DNA of 64,000 nucleotides from Mesorhizobium sp. L-8-3. Its GTDB lineage: Bacteria; Pseudomonadota; Alphaproteobacteria; Rhizobiales; Rhizobiaceae. Each line of letters opens with the position of its first letter. Within the stretch, counting starts at the first letter, position 1. Of the stretch, positions 15,483-23,791 are shown one piece after another. The stretch is from assembly GCF_016756615.1 (NCBI RefSeq), contig NZ_AP023262.1, positions 2,598,501-2,662,500 on the forward strand, in the 5' to 3' direction. The translations under genes were made by a program, and so were the position numbers. The notes under the pieces are model-generated. The model was not told where the DNA came from and did not search any database. It was given only the letters and a program-made list of their open reading frames with translations.

Positions 15483-17114
15483 ATGCCCAAACTTATGATC
15501 CACAACTCCCATGCCCGCCGCGCGCTTGCGCGTGGCGTTTTCCAGCTCGCGGCGGCGGTCGAGCCGACGCTCGGGCCGAAAGGCATGAATGCGATGATAG
15601 ACAGGCCCATCGGCACGCCGATGGTGACCCGCGACGGCGTCAGCATCGCCTCGGAGATCGAACTGCACGACCGCTTCGAGAACATGGGCGCGCAGGTGGT
15701 CCGGGAAGTGTCCATGCAGACCAATGAGATCGCCGGCGACGGGACGACGACAGCGATCGTGCTCGCCAATGCCCTGGTCCAGGGTGGCGTCGAGGCCAAT
15801 GAACGGGGCGCCAAGTCGGTGGACCTGTGCAAGGGCATCGACCTGGCCGTGACAAAGGTCGTCGAAGCGCTGAAGTCCTCGGCGAAACCGGCCAGCTCCA
15901 ACGGCAGCCTGGCAGCTGTCGCAAATATCGCCGCAACGGATCCCAAGCTCGGCGCGCTTGTCGCCGAGGCCTACGAGCGGGTCGGGGCCGAAGGCGTCAT
16001 CACCACCGACTTCAGCGTGACGACCGAAACGACGCTCGACGTTGTCGAGGGCATGTCCTTCGAGCGCGGCTATCTTTCCCACCACATGGTCACCGACCAG
16101 GAGCGGATGGAGGTCGTACTCGACGGGCCCTTCATCCTAATGACGGACCTCAAGATCAAGGAGCCGCAGGCGCTCGACGCTGCCCGCAGCATCGCCGACA
16201 AGGCGGGCAGGCCACTGCTTGTCGTTGCCGAGGAAATGTCGCCTGAGGTGGTGGTAACGCTGCTCGGCAAGAACGGGCCGGGCAGGTATCTCGTCGTTCA
16301 TCCGCCGGAATACGGCCATTGGCGCAAGGCGATGATGGAGGATCTGGCGATTCTGACCGGCGGCCGGGTGATCGCGCGCGATCTCGGCGGTCGCCTCGAG
16401 GACGTCACGCCCGACGATCTGGGCACGGCCGAGCGGGTGAGGACGAGCGCATCCTACACTTCGGTCATCCGCGGCGGCGGCGATACGGCGGCGATCGCTG
16501 CACGGCGCGCCCAGGTGCAGCGCCAGTATGAAGCGGCACCCCCGAACATCGAACAGGACAAGCTGCGCGAACGGCTTGCGAAACTCTCCGGCGGCACGGC
16601 CGTGCTCTATGCCGGCGGCGTGACCCCGGTCGAGCAGAAGCGCACGATCCAACTGATCGAGGATTCGCTGCATGCCGTGCGCGCAGCATCCGAGGAGGGT
16701 GTGGTCGCCGGCGGCGGCGCCGCGCTCGCCCAGGTCTCACCGGTCCTCGACGCGGTGCTGGCCTCGGTCGACGGCGATGTCGCCGACGGGGTTCGGCTGG
16801 TCAGGTCGATACTGTCGCGGCCGTTGTGGCGCATCGTCGCCAATGCCGGCGGCGATCCCGAGGCCGTGGTGGCGGAAGTGACACGCGTCAATGGCGGGTA
16901 CGGCTACAACGCCGCTCTCGGCAAGTTCCAGAATATGTACGAGGCCGGGATCATCGACCCCGTCCGCGTCACCCGTACGGCGCTGAAGAATGCTGCATCG
17001 GTCGCCACCCTGATCCTGACGACGGAGACGCTCGTCGGCGACATCGCCGAGGACGAAGACCCGACGGCCGGACCGGCACTGGGCGGCGGTGCCGAGAAAC
17101 TCGGCCGCGCCTGA
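15483..17114 (+). CDS. mimG: Dedicated GroEL-like chaperonin of the monooxygenase operon
   Basis: 543 residues with AAGGAGGAG before the ATG. It has the group I chaperonin ATP site (TRDGVSIA with D51; GDGTTT at 85-90 with D86), the GVVAGGGAAL motif and the C-terminal DPVRVTRTALKNAASVATL. It lacks the GGM-repeat tail of housekeeping GroEL and ends AEKLGRA. No groES gene is present. In the mycobacterial MimABCD system the chaperonin MimG is needed for productive folding of the large subunit, and the same function is likely here. Confidence 0.9.
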   Translation: MPKLMIHNSHARRALARGVFQLAAAVEPTLGPKGMNAMIDRPIGTPMVTRDGVSIASEIELHDRFENMGAQVVREVSMQTNEIAGDGTTTAIVLANALVQGGVEANERGAKSVDLCKGIDLAVTKVVEALKSSAKPASSNGSLAAVANIAATDPKLGALVAEAYERVGAEGVITTDFSVTTETTLDVVEGMSFERGYLSHHMVTDQERMEVVLDGPFILMTDLKIKEPQALDAARSIADKAGRPLLVVAEEMSPEVVVTLLGKNGPGRYLVVHPPEYGHWRKAMMEDLAILTGGRVIARDLGGRLEDVTPDDLGTAERVRTSASYTSVIRGGGDTAAIAARRAQVQRQYEAAPPNIEQDKLRERLAKLSGGTAVLYAGGVTPVEQKRTIQLIEDSLHAVRAASEEGVVAGGGAALAQVSPVLDAVLASVDGDVADGVRLVRSILSRPLWRIVANAGGDPEAVVAEVTRVNGGYGYNAALGKFQNMYEAGIIDPVRVTRTALKNAASVATLILTTETLVGDIAEDEDPTAGPALGGGAEKLGRA

Positions 17115-17241
17115 GCGCACGGAAAGGAACAACTACAGGGCTGCCGACGGACGCGCCTGGCACGACGACATGAACACTCGGGATCGGCCATCACAATGAG
17201 AGACGGCGGCCGATCCGGCACATCAACCCAGAGAGTGGAAA

Positions 17242-17931
17242 ATGAACAGATACGCCTGCGAATTCATCGGAACCTTCGCGCTGGTCTTCTTCGGCTGCGC
17301 AACGGTTCTATTCATGCGCTCGGAAGTCGGCCTGCTCGGCGTGGCACTGGCCTTCGGCCTGTCGGTGGTGGCGATGGCCTATTCGATCGGACCCATTTCG
17401 GGCGCGCACCTCAATCCGGCCGTCAGTCTCGGCTTCCTGGTTTCCGGCCGCCTCGGCCAGGGGGACTTCGTCTGCTACGTCATCGCCCAATGCCTTGGTG
17501 CGATCGTCGCCGCGGGGGTGCTCTTTGTCATCGCCCAAGGCAAGGTCGCCGGCTACGACATCGCAGCAAACGGCTTTGCCCAGAATGGCTGGTCGGCTTT
17601 TTCCGTTGTGTCGGCGTTTCTGTTCGAGCTTGTTGCGACCTTTCTGTTCGTCACCGTGATCCTGAACGCCACCGCACAAGGTGGCGCCGGAGCGATCGCC
17701 GGGCTGGCGATCGGCCTGACGCTGGTGGTGATCCATCTCGCCGGAATCGCCGTCTCCGGCGCTTCGGTCAACCCGGCCCGTTCGCTCGCACCGGCGCTGT
17801 TCGCAGGCGGAACCGCAATCTCGCAACTATGGCTCTATATCGTCGCGCCATGCCTCGGTGCAGCGGCGGCGGGGGTTCTGCTGCGCAACCAGGCGGCCAC
17901 CCTTCGCGACGGCGCGGTGCAAGCTGCCTGA
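17242..17931 (+). CDS. Aquaporin (MIP family), AqpZ-like
   Basis: 229 residues, six hydrophobic segments and both half-helix motifs: NPA at 58-60 (GAHLNPAVS) and NPA at 177-179 (ASVNPARS). By alignment with E. coli AqpZ the selectivity filter is F38, H165, A174, R180, which is water-channel rather than glycerol-facilitator type. It is the last gene before a strong terminator and lies 127 bp after the chaperonin gene, probably in the same transcript. Its presence suggests passage of a small neutral molecule (water, or possibly a substrate or product); this is inference. Confidence 0.9.
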   Translation: MNRYACEFIGTFALVFFGCATVLFMRSEVGLLGVALAFGLSVVAMAYSIGPISGAHLNPAVSLGFLVSGRLGQGDFVCYVIAQCLGAIVAAGVLFVIAQGKVAGYDIAANGFAQNGWSAFSVVSAFLFELVATFLFVTVILNATAQGGAGAIAGLAIGLTLVVIHLAGIAVSGASVNPARSLAPALFAGGTAISQLWLYIVAPCLGAAAAGVLLRNQAATLRDGAVQAA

Positions 17932-17955
17932 CCCAAGGCCCCAAGGCTCCTCCCG

Positions 17956-17986
17956 CCCCATGGCACCGCAGCCATGGGGTTCTTTT
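17956..17986 (+). terminator. Intrinsic terminator of the monooxygenase operon
   Basis: CCCCATGGC (17956-17964), 6-nt loop, GCCATGGGG (17971-17979), then TTCTTTTT. The stem is perfect with 9 pairs and the T-run follows directly on the plus strand only. It marks the end of the operon that starts near 8759. Confidence 0.9.
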
Positions 17987-18016
17987 TGAGCCGACGTGCC
18001 GGTGAGCCGGCGCAGA

Positions 18017-20092
18017 TCAGACAAAGCCGCGGCGGATACCGAAATGGTCGAGCTTGCGGTAGAGCGTCGGACGCGAAATGCCAAGTCTCCGTGCGACGCG
18101 GCTGAGATTGCCGCCTTCGGCGGCCAGCGCGTTAATGACTGCCTGACGTTCCGCTTCCTCGAAACTGAGGATCGGCCGCTCCACGGCCGCAGCCGCCGTA
18201 TCGACGGGTTTTTCGGGCTCCTGGAAGTGCTGCGACACTGCCATCTCTTCGGGCAGGTCTTCGACCTCCACCCGGTCGCCGCGTGAAAGCACGTGCAACC
18301 GTTCGACCAGATTTCGCAGTTCGCGCACATTGCCCGGCCAGCGATAGGCCTCCAGCGCCTCGAGCGCGGGGTCGGAGAAATCAAGCAACGTTCCCCCGAT
18401 CCGGTCGGCGAGCTTGCGGTTGAAATGGTCGAGGAGCAGCAACACGTCGGCGCCCCGCTCGCGCAAGGGCGGCACATGTATCGAGACCGTGCCGATGCGG
18501 TAGTAGAGGTCACGCCGAAAGCGTCCCGCTGCAACCTCTTGTTTGAGGTCGCGGTTGGTTGAAGCGACAAGCCGCACGTCCACCGGGCGATCGCGGCTGT
18601 CGCCAACCCGGTGGACAACTCGCTCTTCGAGCACGCGCAGCAGGAACGGCTGGATCTCGAGCGGCAACTCGCCGATCTCGTCGAGACTGAGGACCCCGCC
18701 GTTGGCAAGTTCGAAGACGCCTGGCTTGCCTTCACGACTGGCGCCGGTGAAGGCGCCGGCGACATGGCCGAACAGCTCGCTTCCGAAAAGTTCCCGGGTG
18801 ATCGCTCCACAGTTCATGGCGATGAACGGGTCGTTCGGGGTGCGTCGGCTGCCGGCGTGGACGAGCCGCGCGAAGAGCTCCTTGCCGACGCCGGTTTCGC
18901 CCTCGATCAAAAGCGAGGTTACTTCACGCGATTGGGCGACGCGGCAAGCCACGTCGATTGCGGCCAGCAGCGCGTCACTGTCCCCGACGATTGCCGCGGC
19001 TGCCTCGCGCAAGTGAGGCGAAAGCGGACGGGAGGGACGTGCGGCGCGAGCTGTTCTGGTCGATGGGAACATAAGGGCGGCACCGCGAAGATCTCCATCG
19101 ACCTTGAGCGGGCTGACACTGCATGCCGGCATGCCGTCCGGCAGCGCTTTGGCCAGGGTCGCGACCGGGTCCGCCTCGGGCAGTTGCAGACGCCGGCCAT
19201 GACCTTGCGGCGACGGCTCGTCGGCCAGGACGGCGGCGGCGTAGTCCGGCAGGTTGTTGCGATAGATCGCCCGGCCGCGCCGGTCCACGATCATCAGGCC
19301 GTCGGTGTGGCGGTAGCGCGGTGCCGACGCAATGAACGCCTCCAGCAGGCGCGTGCGCTCGGCATTCTGGTGGTCGGCCAGGGCCTTTTCGATTTCCCGC
19401 GCGGCCGCCGCGACAAGGGCGGTGTTGTGCGGCCGGAAGATGTCGGGATGGCCGGAAAGATCGACCACGCCGATGACCTTTCCGTCGAACGGATCCCGGA
19501 TCGGCGAGCCTGCGCATGTCCAAGACTTGATACCGGCGCAGAAATGCTCGGCGGCATGGACGAACACGGGCTCACCCGTCCAAAGGGCCGTCCCTATGCC
19601 GTTGGTGCCGACGACGTCTTCCGTCCATTTGCCGCCGATGGCGAGATGGATGTCCATGCCGTCGTGAATGGTCTTCTTGTCGCCGATAGCGTCGATCAAC
19701 ATGCCGTCGCCGTCGGCCAGGACCAGCATCGCACCTGTCCCGTCGAGGAGACGGCCGATGGTGGCGAAGGATCGACGTGCGGCGGCGAGAAGATCGCCGT
19801 TGGCGCGCCTGAGATATTCGATCTCGTCCTTGCCGCTGTTGATGGGTGCTTCGCCCTGCTGGGCGTCGATACCGCCGGTGGCGCAGCGGCTCCACGAATC
19901 GTGGATGAGCGAGCGAACCGGGAAACGACGGCACGCTGCGTCGGCTTCGCCCGAAAGCAGCGTCTCCCACGCGCGCATGGTTATGCGTTCGTCGTAGTCC
20001 GCATTGATGGAAACCAGTCTTCCCGCTTCCGGACCGGAGCGTGAGCGACGGGTGGCGACCTGGATTTCGTCTTGGCCGATGTCTTTTTTCAT
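18017..20092 (-). CDS. AcoR/MimR-type sigma-54-dependent activator with canonical GAFTGA
   Basis: 691 residues. Order of parts: an N-terminal segment with IHDSWSRCATGG; a GAF sensor (MLVLADGDGMLIDAIGDK, WTEDVVGTNGIGTAL, VIGVVDLSGHPDIFRPHN); a second sensor or linker region; an AAA+ domain with Walker A GETGVGKE, an intact GAFTGA loop and LSLDEIGELP; and a C-terminal helix-turn-helix NLSRVARRLGISRPTLYRK. This architecture matches AcoR and the mycobacterial MimR. It is convergent with the monooxygenase operon and probably activates the sigma-54 promoter at 8733, perhaps also the one at 4445. The effector may be the substrate or product of the oxygenase (inference). No strong ribosome-binding site precedes the ATG. 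Confidence 0.9.
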   Translation of the reverse strand: MKKDIGQDEIQVATRRSRSGPEAGRLVSINADYDERITMRAWETLLSGEADAACRRFPVRSLIHDSWSRCATGGIDAQQGEAPINSGKDEIEYLRRANGDLLAAARRSFATIGRLLDGTGAMLVLADGDGMLIDAIGDKKTIHDGMDIHLAIGGKWTEDVVGTNGIGTALWTGEPVFVHAAEHFCAGIKSWTCAGSPIRDPFDGKVIGVVDLSGHPDIFRPHNTALVAAAAREIEKALADHQNAERTRLLEAFIASAPRYRHTDGLMIVDRRGRAIYRNNLPDYAAAVLADEPSPQGHGRRLQLPEADPVATLAKALPDGMPACSVSPLKVDGDLRGAALMFPSTRTARAARPSRPLSPHLREAAAAIVGDSDALLAAIDVACRVAQSREVTSLLIEGETGVGKELFARLVHAGSRRTPNDPFIAMNCGAITRELFGSELFGHVAGAFTGASREGKPGVFELANGGVLSLDEIGELPLEIQPFLLRVLEERVVHRVGDSRDRPVDVRLVASTNRDLKQEVAAGRFRRDLYYRIGTVSIHVPPLRERGADVLLLLDHFNRKLADRIGGTLLDFSDPALEALEAYRWPGNVRELRNLVERLHVLSRGDRVEVEDLPEEMAVSQHFQEPEKPVDTAAAAVERPILSFEEAERQAVINALAAEGGNLSRVARRLGISRPTLYRKLDHFGIRRGFV

Positions 20093-20173
20093 CCAGTTAT
20101 CACATTCGGGGGCCCCGGAATAATTCGTGACTGTCCTGGTTGCGTTCGAACTAGAAGGGAGGGGGCGCGGTCA

Positions 20174-20647
20174 TCAGACAAATCCCAGCCGCGCACCGAT
20201 GACGGCGGCGAACTGCTCTTCGCCTCCAGCCGCTTCGATCCCGGCGCCGTCCAGTTCGGCAAGCGCGGTCGCAATGCCGGCGTCGACCGGAGAAAAGAAG
20301 CCGTTGACCCTGGTGGCGAGCACGAACGTTTCGACGCCGTCCTTGCGGCGGATCTCGCCGATGTGGTGAAGCTGCTTGCCTGAATTGTGATCCACCACCA
20401 CGACGCGCCCGTTGAGGCTTATCCGAACCTGCGGGTGAACCTCCGCGGGAGCCGGGCCACCGCTGATATGATGGAAGATCAGACCCTGCGCCTTCGGAGC
20501 TTCCCGCGGCGCCTTGCGCGCCGAATAGGCGCCGGAACTGATGTGGTCGGCTATGCGGGTGATGGTGGCCCGGTTCTGCTCGATCAATTGCTTGACCCGC
20601 ATGTCCTCGCGCCGCGACCCGTCCCGCTTCGAAATGATCTCGACCAT
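20174..20647 (-). CDS. Uncharacterised 157-residue protein upstream of the activator
   Basis: Start at 20645-20647, preceded by GGGAGGG. Begins MVEIISKRDGSRREDMRVK and then has a helical segment (LIEQNRATITRIADHISSG). A probable beta-rich middle follows (LIFHHISGGPAPAEVHPQVR, ISLNGRVVVVDHNSGKQLHH). It ends with ATALAELDGAGIEAAGGEEQ. It has no signal peptide or transmembrane helix. Family not recognised. It lies 81 bp upstream of the sigma-54 activator in the same orientation, so the two are probably co-transcribed and it may modulate the activator (inference). Confidence 0.65.
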   Translation of the reverse strand: MVEIISKRDGSRREDMRVKQLIEQNRATITRIADHISSGAYSARKAPREAPKAQGLIFHHISGGPAPAEVHPQVRISLNGRVVVVDHNSGKQLHHIGEIRRKDGVETFVLATRVNGFFSPVDAGIATALAELDGAGIEAAGGEEQFAAVIGARLGFV

Positions 20648-20752
20648 GAACCCTCCCAGATTCGTTGGTCCTGTATTCGTCATGACCGGCAAGGCCGGCG
20701 TGTTCCTCCGCGGCGGAGCCTACAGCAATTGCCTCGGGTCTGCCAGCAATCA

Positions 20753-20920
20753 CTAATAGCCCGGAATGAGCGGCTTGCGGTGGTAGAGGGTTGCCGCAGC
20801 GTAGATGCCCGGCTCTTCGAACGCATTGTGAACGCTGCAATCCGCGGGCTTCCAGCCTTGTTCGACGCGCAAGCCGACCAATTGGACGCGCAGGCCGTAG
20901 GAGGCGACGATCCTCTCCAT
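20753..20920 (-). CDS. Possible 55-residue protein or gene remnant
   Basis: ATG at 20918-20920, stop at 20753-20755. The product reads like a genuine protein tail: MERIVASYGLRVQLVGLRV, then QGWKPADCSVHNAFEEPG and YHRKPLIPGY at the C terminus. There is an in-frame stop two codons upstream of the ATG and no good ribosome-binding site. It may therefore be the 3' end of a truncated gene at the junction with the permease remnant. No family recognised. Confidence 0.35.
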   Translation of the reverse strand: MERIVASYGLRVQLVGLRVEQGWKPADCSVHNAFEEPGIYAAATLYHRKPLIPGY

Positions 20921-20961
20921 GCGCTACTTGAACGAGACCGAACTCTGCGGCCGCCGGCAAG

Positions 20962-21274
20962 GTGCTCACCAGCGACAGCCGGACGCCTGGCGACGATCGC
21001 CGGCTCCATGCCGCAGTTCGGCCTGCTCCTGATGCTCGTGCTGCTGCCGCTGCAGGTGCTTTCGGGCGCCACGACGCCGCGCGAAAGCATGCCCGAGATC
21101 ATCCAGACCATCATGCTCGCAGCGCCCAACACGCATTTCGTCATCCTGGCGCAGGCCGTGCTGTTCCGCGGGGCCGGGCTGACGGTCGTATGGCCGCAAC
21201 TCGCCACGCTGCTGGTCATAGGGTCGGTGCTCTTCTTCTTTTCGCTGCGGCGGTTCCGGCAGTTCCTGAGATAG
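20962..21274 (+). pseudogene. ABC-2 type transporter permease, C-terminal remnant
   Basis: The frame encodes TIAGSMPQFGLLLMLVLLPL, then SGATTPRESMPEIIQTIMLA, THFVILAQAVLFRGAGLT and a last hydrophobic helix (LLVIGSVLFFFSLRRF). This is the final ~95 residues of a YhhJ-type ABC-2 permease, which is normally about 370 residues. No start codon, signal or upstream permease sequence exists before about 20960, nor are the usual ATPase and HlyD partners present. The upstream part has been replaced by the accessory block. Start coordinate approximate. Confidence 0.75.
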
Positions 21275-21389
21275 CGCGCGTCAACGGCCCTTCCGTCGAC
21301 GTTGGTATTCCATTCCAAACAGGCTATGACGCAGTGCGGAATCGCGGCCGCCTGCCGCCGGCCCGCCATCAAGGGATCAGACGCGCACG

Positions 21390-23024
21390 ATGCTCGAACG
21401 GCGTGACCGCTACGAAGACCTCTATCGCGACTTCCGCTGGACGATACCGGAGCGTTTCAACATCGGCACGGCCGTCGCCGACGGCTGGGCGGCGCGCGCG
21501 CCGGACCGTCCCGCGCTGTTCGACTACGATCCCTCGGGGCCGGCACGGACACTCAGCTTCGGCGCGCTCGCCGCGCAGTCCAACGCGCTTGCCAATGCGC
21601 TGCGCAAGCTCGGGGTGCGCCGCGGCGACCGCGTCGCGCTGCTCCTGCCGCAATGCTTCGAGACTGTCATCAGCCATGTCGCGATCTACAAGCTCGGCGC
21701 GATCGCGGTGCCGCTGGCATTGCTGTTCGGCGTCGAGGCGCTCGAATACAGGCTGCAGACGGCGGGCGTGAAGGCGATCATCACCAACGCGGCCGGCCAC
21801 GCCAAACTCAAGCGCATCGGCGACCGGCTCCCCGATCTCCGGCATGTCGTCGTCGTCGAAGGAACGGATGGCGACGGCCTCGGTTTCCGCCGGCTGGTCG
21901 CCGACCATTCCAAGCATTTCCAGGCGGAGGATACGGGGCCCGACGATCCCGCGATGATGATCTTCACCTCGGGCACGACCGGCCCGCCGAAGGGAGCGCT
22001 GCACGGCCATCGGGTGCTGCTCGGCCACCTTCCCGGCGTGCAGATGGCCTATGAATTCCTGCCCGGGCAAGGCGACCTGATGTGGACGCCGGCCGACTGG
22101 GCGTGGGCAGGCGGGCTGCTCAACGCGCTGCTGCCGTCGCTCTATTTCGGGGTACCGGTCGTCGCGTCGCGTTTCGAGAAATTCGATCCGGAAAGCGCGC
22201 TGCTCCTGGCCGAACGGATGAAGGTGCGGACCGCCTTCATTCCGCCGACGGCGCTGAGGATGATGAAGGGCGTCAGCGGGATCGGGGCGCGCTTCAGCCT
22301 TGATCTTCGGGCAGTGTGCTCGGCGGGCGAGGCGCTCGGCCGCGAGACCTTCGATTGGGCAAGAACCGAACTCGGCCTCACGGTCAACGAGTTCTATGGC
22401 CAGACCGAATGCAATCTCGTGCTCGGCTCCTGCGGCGCGATCGGCATCAGCCGGGCCGGCGCGATCGGCCTGCCGGTGCCGGGGCATCGCGTCGCCGTCA
22501 TCGACGGGGAGGGGCGCCGGGTGAAGACCGGCACTCCCGGCCAGATCGCCATCGCCCGTCCCGACCCGGTGATGTTCCTGGAATATTGGCGCAACGAGGA
22601 AGCGACGGCGAAGAAGTTCGTCGGCGACTGGATGACAACGGGCGACCAGGGGATCGAGGACGAGGACGGTTATGTTCATTTCTTCGGCCGCGACGACGAC
22701 GTCATCACCTCGGCCGGCTTCCGCATTGGCCCGGGCGAGATCGAGGACTGCCTGACCGGACATCCGGCCGTCGCGCTCGCCGCCGCGGTGGGCAAGCCCG
22801 ATACGCTGCGCACCGAGATCGTCAAGGCCTATGTCGTGTTGAAGGACGGTTTCGCCGCGTCGCCCGAACTCGCGGAGGAGATCAGGCTCTGGGTGCGCGA
22901 GCGGCTGTCGGCGCATGAATATCCGCGCGAGGTGGAGTTCGTCGATTCCATGCCGCTGACGACCACGGGCAAGGTGATCCGCCGCATCTTCAGGGACCGG
23001 GCGAAGAGAGAAGCCGCGGTGTGA
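21390..23024 (+). CDS. AMP-forming acyl-CoA synthetase (acetyl-CoA synthetase-like)
   Basis: 544 residues, normal for the ANL superfamily. It has the P-loop-like MIFTSGTTGPPKGALHG, the NEFYGQTECN adenylate motif, TGDQGIEDEDGYVHFFGRDD and the C-terminal lysine region TTTGKVIRRIFRDRAK. It activates a carboxylate with ATP and CoA via an acyl-adenylate. The sequence resembles medium-chain or acetyl/propionyl-type ligases, and the substrate cannot be fixed. Its 3' end is duplicated at 24343-24447. It lies just beyond the permease remnant and may not belong to the monooxygenase island. Confidence 0.88.
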   Translation: MLERRDRYEDLYRDFRWTIPERFNIGTAVADGWAARAPDRPALFDYDPSGPARTLSFGALAAQSNALANALRKLGVRRGDRVALLLPQCFETVISHVAIYKLGAIAVPLALLFGVEALEYRLQTAGVKAIITNAAGHAKLKRIGDRLPDLRHVVVVEGTDGDGLGFRRLVADHSKHFQAEDTGPDDPAMMIFTSGTTGPPKGALHGHRVLLGHLPGVQMAYEFLPGQGDLMWTPADWAWAGGLLNALLPSLYFGVPVVASRFEKFDPESALLLAERMKVRTAFIPPTALRMMKGVSGIGARFSLDLRAVCSAGEALGRETFDWARTELGLTVNEFYGQTECNLVLGSCGAIGISRAGAIGLPVPGHRVAVIDGEGRRVKTGTPGQIAIARPDPVMFLEYWRNEEATAKKFVGDWMTTGDQGIEDEDGYVHFFGRDDDVITSAGFRIGPGEIEDCLTGHPAVALAAAVGKPDTLRTEIVKAYVVLKDGFAASPELAEEIRLWVRERLSAHEYPREVEFVDSMPLTTTGKVIRRIFRDRAKREAAV

Positions 23025-23072
23025 ACTGAAGGCTTCGTCCGCCGCGGTGAACTGAAGGGTTCGTCCGCCGCG
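23021..23072. repeat. 26-bp direct tandem duplication
   Basis: Two adjacent 26-base units (23021-23046, 23047-23072) differ at a single base. The first unit covers the stop codon of the acyl-CoA synthetase gene. It probably arose by slippage or during the event that duplicated the gene's 3' end. Confidence 0.85.
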
Positions 23073-23108
23073 GTGATGGCCTATTGGAACTTTACTGGGG
23101 GACTTCGA

Positions 23109-23609
23109 ATGATGTTCAGAGCAATCGCGGTCGCTATCGCCCTTTTCGTGTTGACCGTGGCTGCTTCGACGGGATTGGGGCGGACGGCCGAATGGGACCG
23201 CTACAAAAACGGTCGCTATGCCTATTCGATCGACATGCCTCCGGGCTTTTCGGAGATTGTTGAGGCGGACAACGGCGATGGCGGCAAAGCCCATTCGGCC
23301 AAGGGAGATGCCGAGCTTGTCGTATGGGGCACGATCCTGACGGATCTGACGCTGAGGGAGGATGTTACCCAGCGCATTCTCTCGGATGAGGAGGAAGGCT
23401 GGAAGCTCGCCTATAGTGGCGGCAATGATGCTGGCTGGAACTGGTCCGCCACGCGTGAGGGACGCATCCTCTATGCGCGGGCGGTGCCGCTTTGCGCCGA
23501 TGAGGCCGCCTATTTCCGCCTGGAATATCCGGCAGCCGACAGGAAGGCCTTCGATGCGGTGGTGGAACGGCTGGTCAGGAGCTTCGGCAGCTTCGAAGGC
23601 TGCGAGTAG
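23109..23609 (+). CDS. Uncharacterised secreted protein
   Basis: 166 residues starting at the first of two adjacent ATGs (23109) with GGGGGA upstream. A signal peptide is evident (MMFRAIAVAIALFVLTVAA, cleavage near residue 25). The mature part has RYAYSIDMPPGFSEIVEADN, ELVVWGTILTDLTLREDV, a GWNWSATREGRILYARAV stretch and two cysteines (PLCADEA and the terminal EGC) that could pair. It is probably periplasmic; similar short secreted proteins occur in rhizobia without known function. It lies within the segment bounded by the synthetase 3' duplication. Confidence 0.7.
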   Translation: MMFRAIAVAIALFVLTVAASTGLGRTAEWDRYKNGRYAYSIDMPPGFSEIVEADNGDGGKAHSAKGDAELVVWGTILTDLTLREDVTQRILSDEEEGWKLAYSGGNDAGWNWSATREGRILYARAVPLCADEAAYFRLEYPAADRKAFDAVVERLVRSFGSFEGCE

Positions 23610-23756
23610 GCTCCGCCTTTTTTGGTCCCGCCATTCTCTGGATCGGGATCCAGAAATGAAGTGCCGGTCTTCAGCCCGGCTGTCGCGCAACGGCAGTGCT
23701 TTTCGTCAAGAGCATCTATTCGCGGGCTGCTTGTCGACCAGCGCCAATTCTGTTTT

Positions 23757-23783
23757 CCTCCCCTCATTGACTATGAGGGGAGG
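23757..23783. promoter_or_regulatory. Hairpin that covers the ribosome-binding site of the next gene
   Basis: CCTCCCCTCA (23757-23766), 7-nt loop, TGAGGGGAGG (23774-23783): a perfect 10-bp stem. Its right arm contains the GGGGAGG Shine-Dalgarno of the small gene at 23792, so folding would block translation. It could also act as a weak terminator for upstream transcription. Confidence 0.5.
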
Positions 23784-23791
23784 TGTTTGAC

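Noticed and set aside
21369..23690. Long minus-strand open frame (over 700 codons) opposite the acyl-CoA synthetase
   Set aside because: It is antisense to a clear gene; the product is rich in Arg, Asp and Gly without domains, as expected from GC-rich third-position bias.
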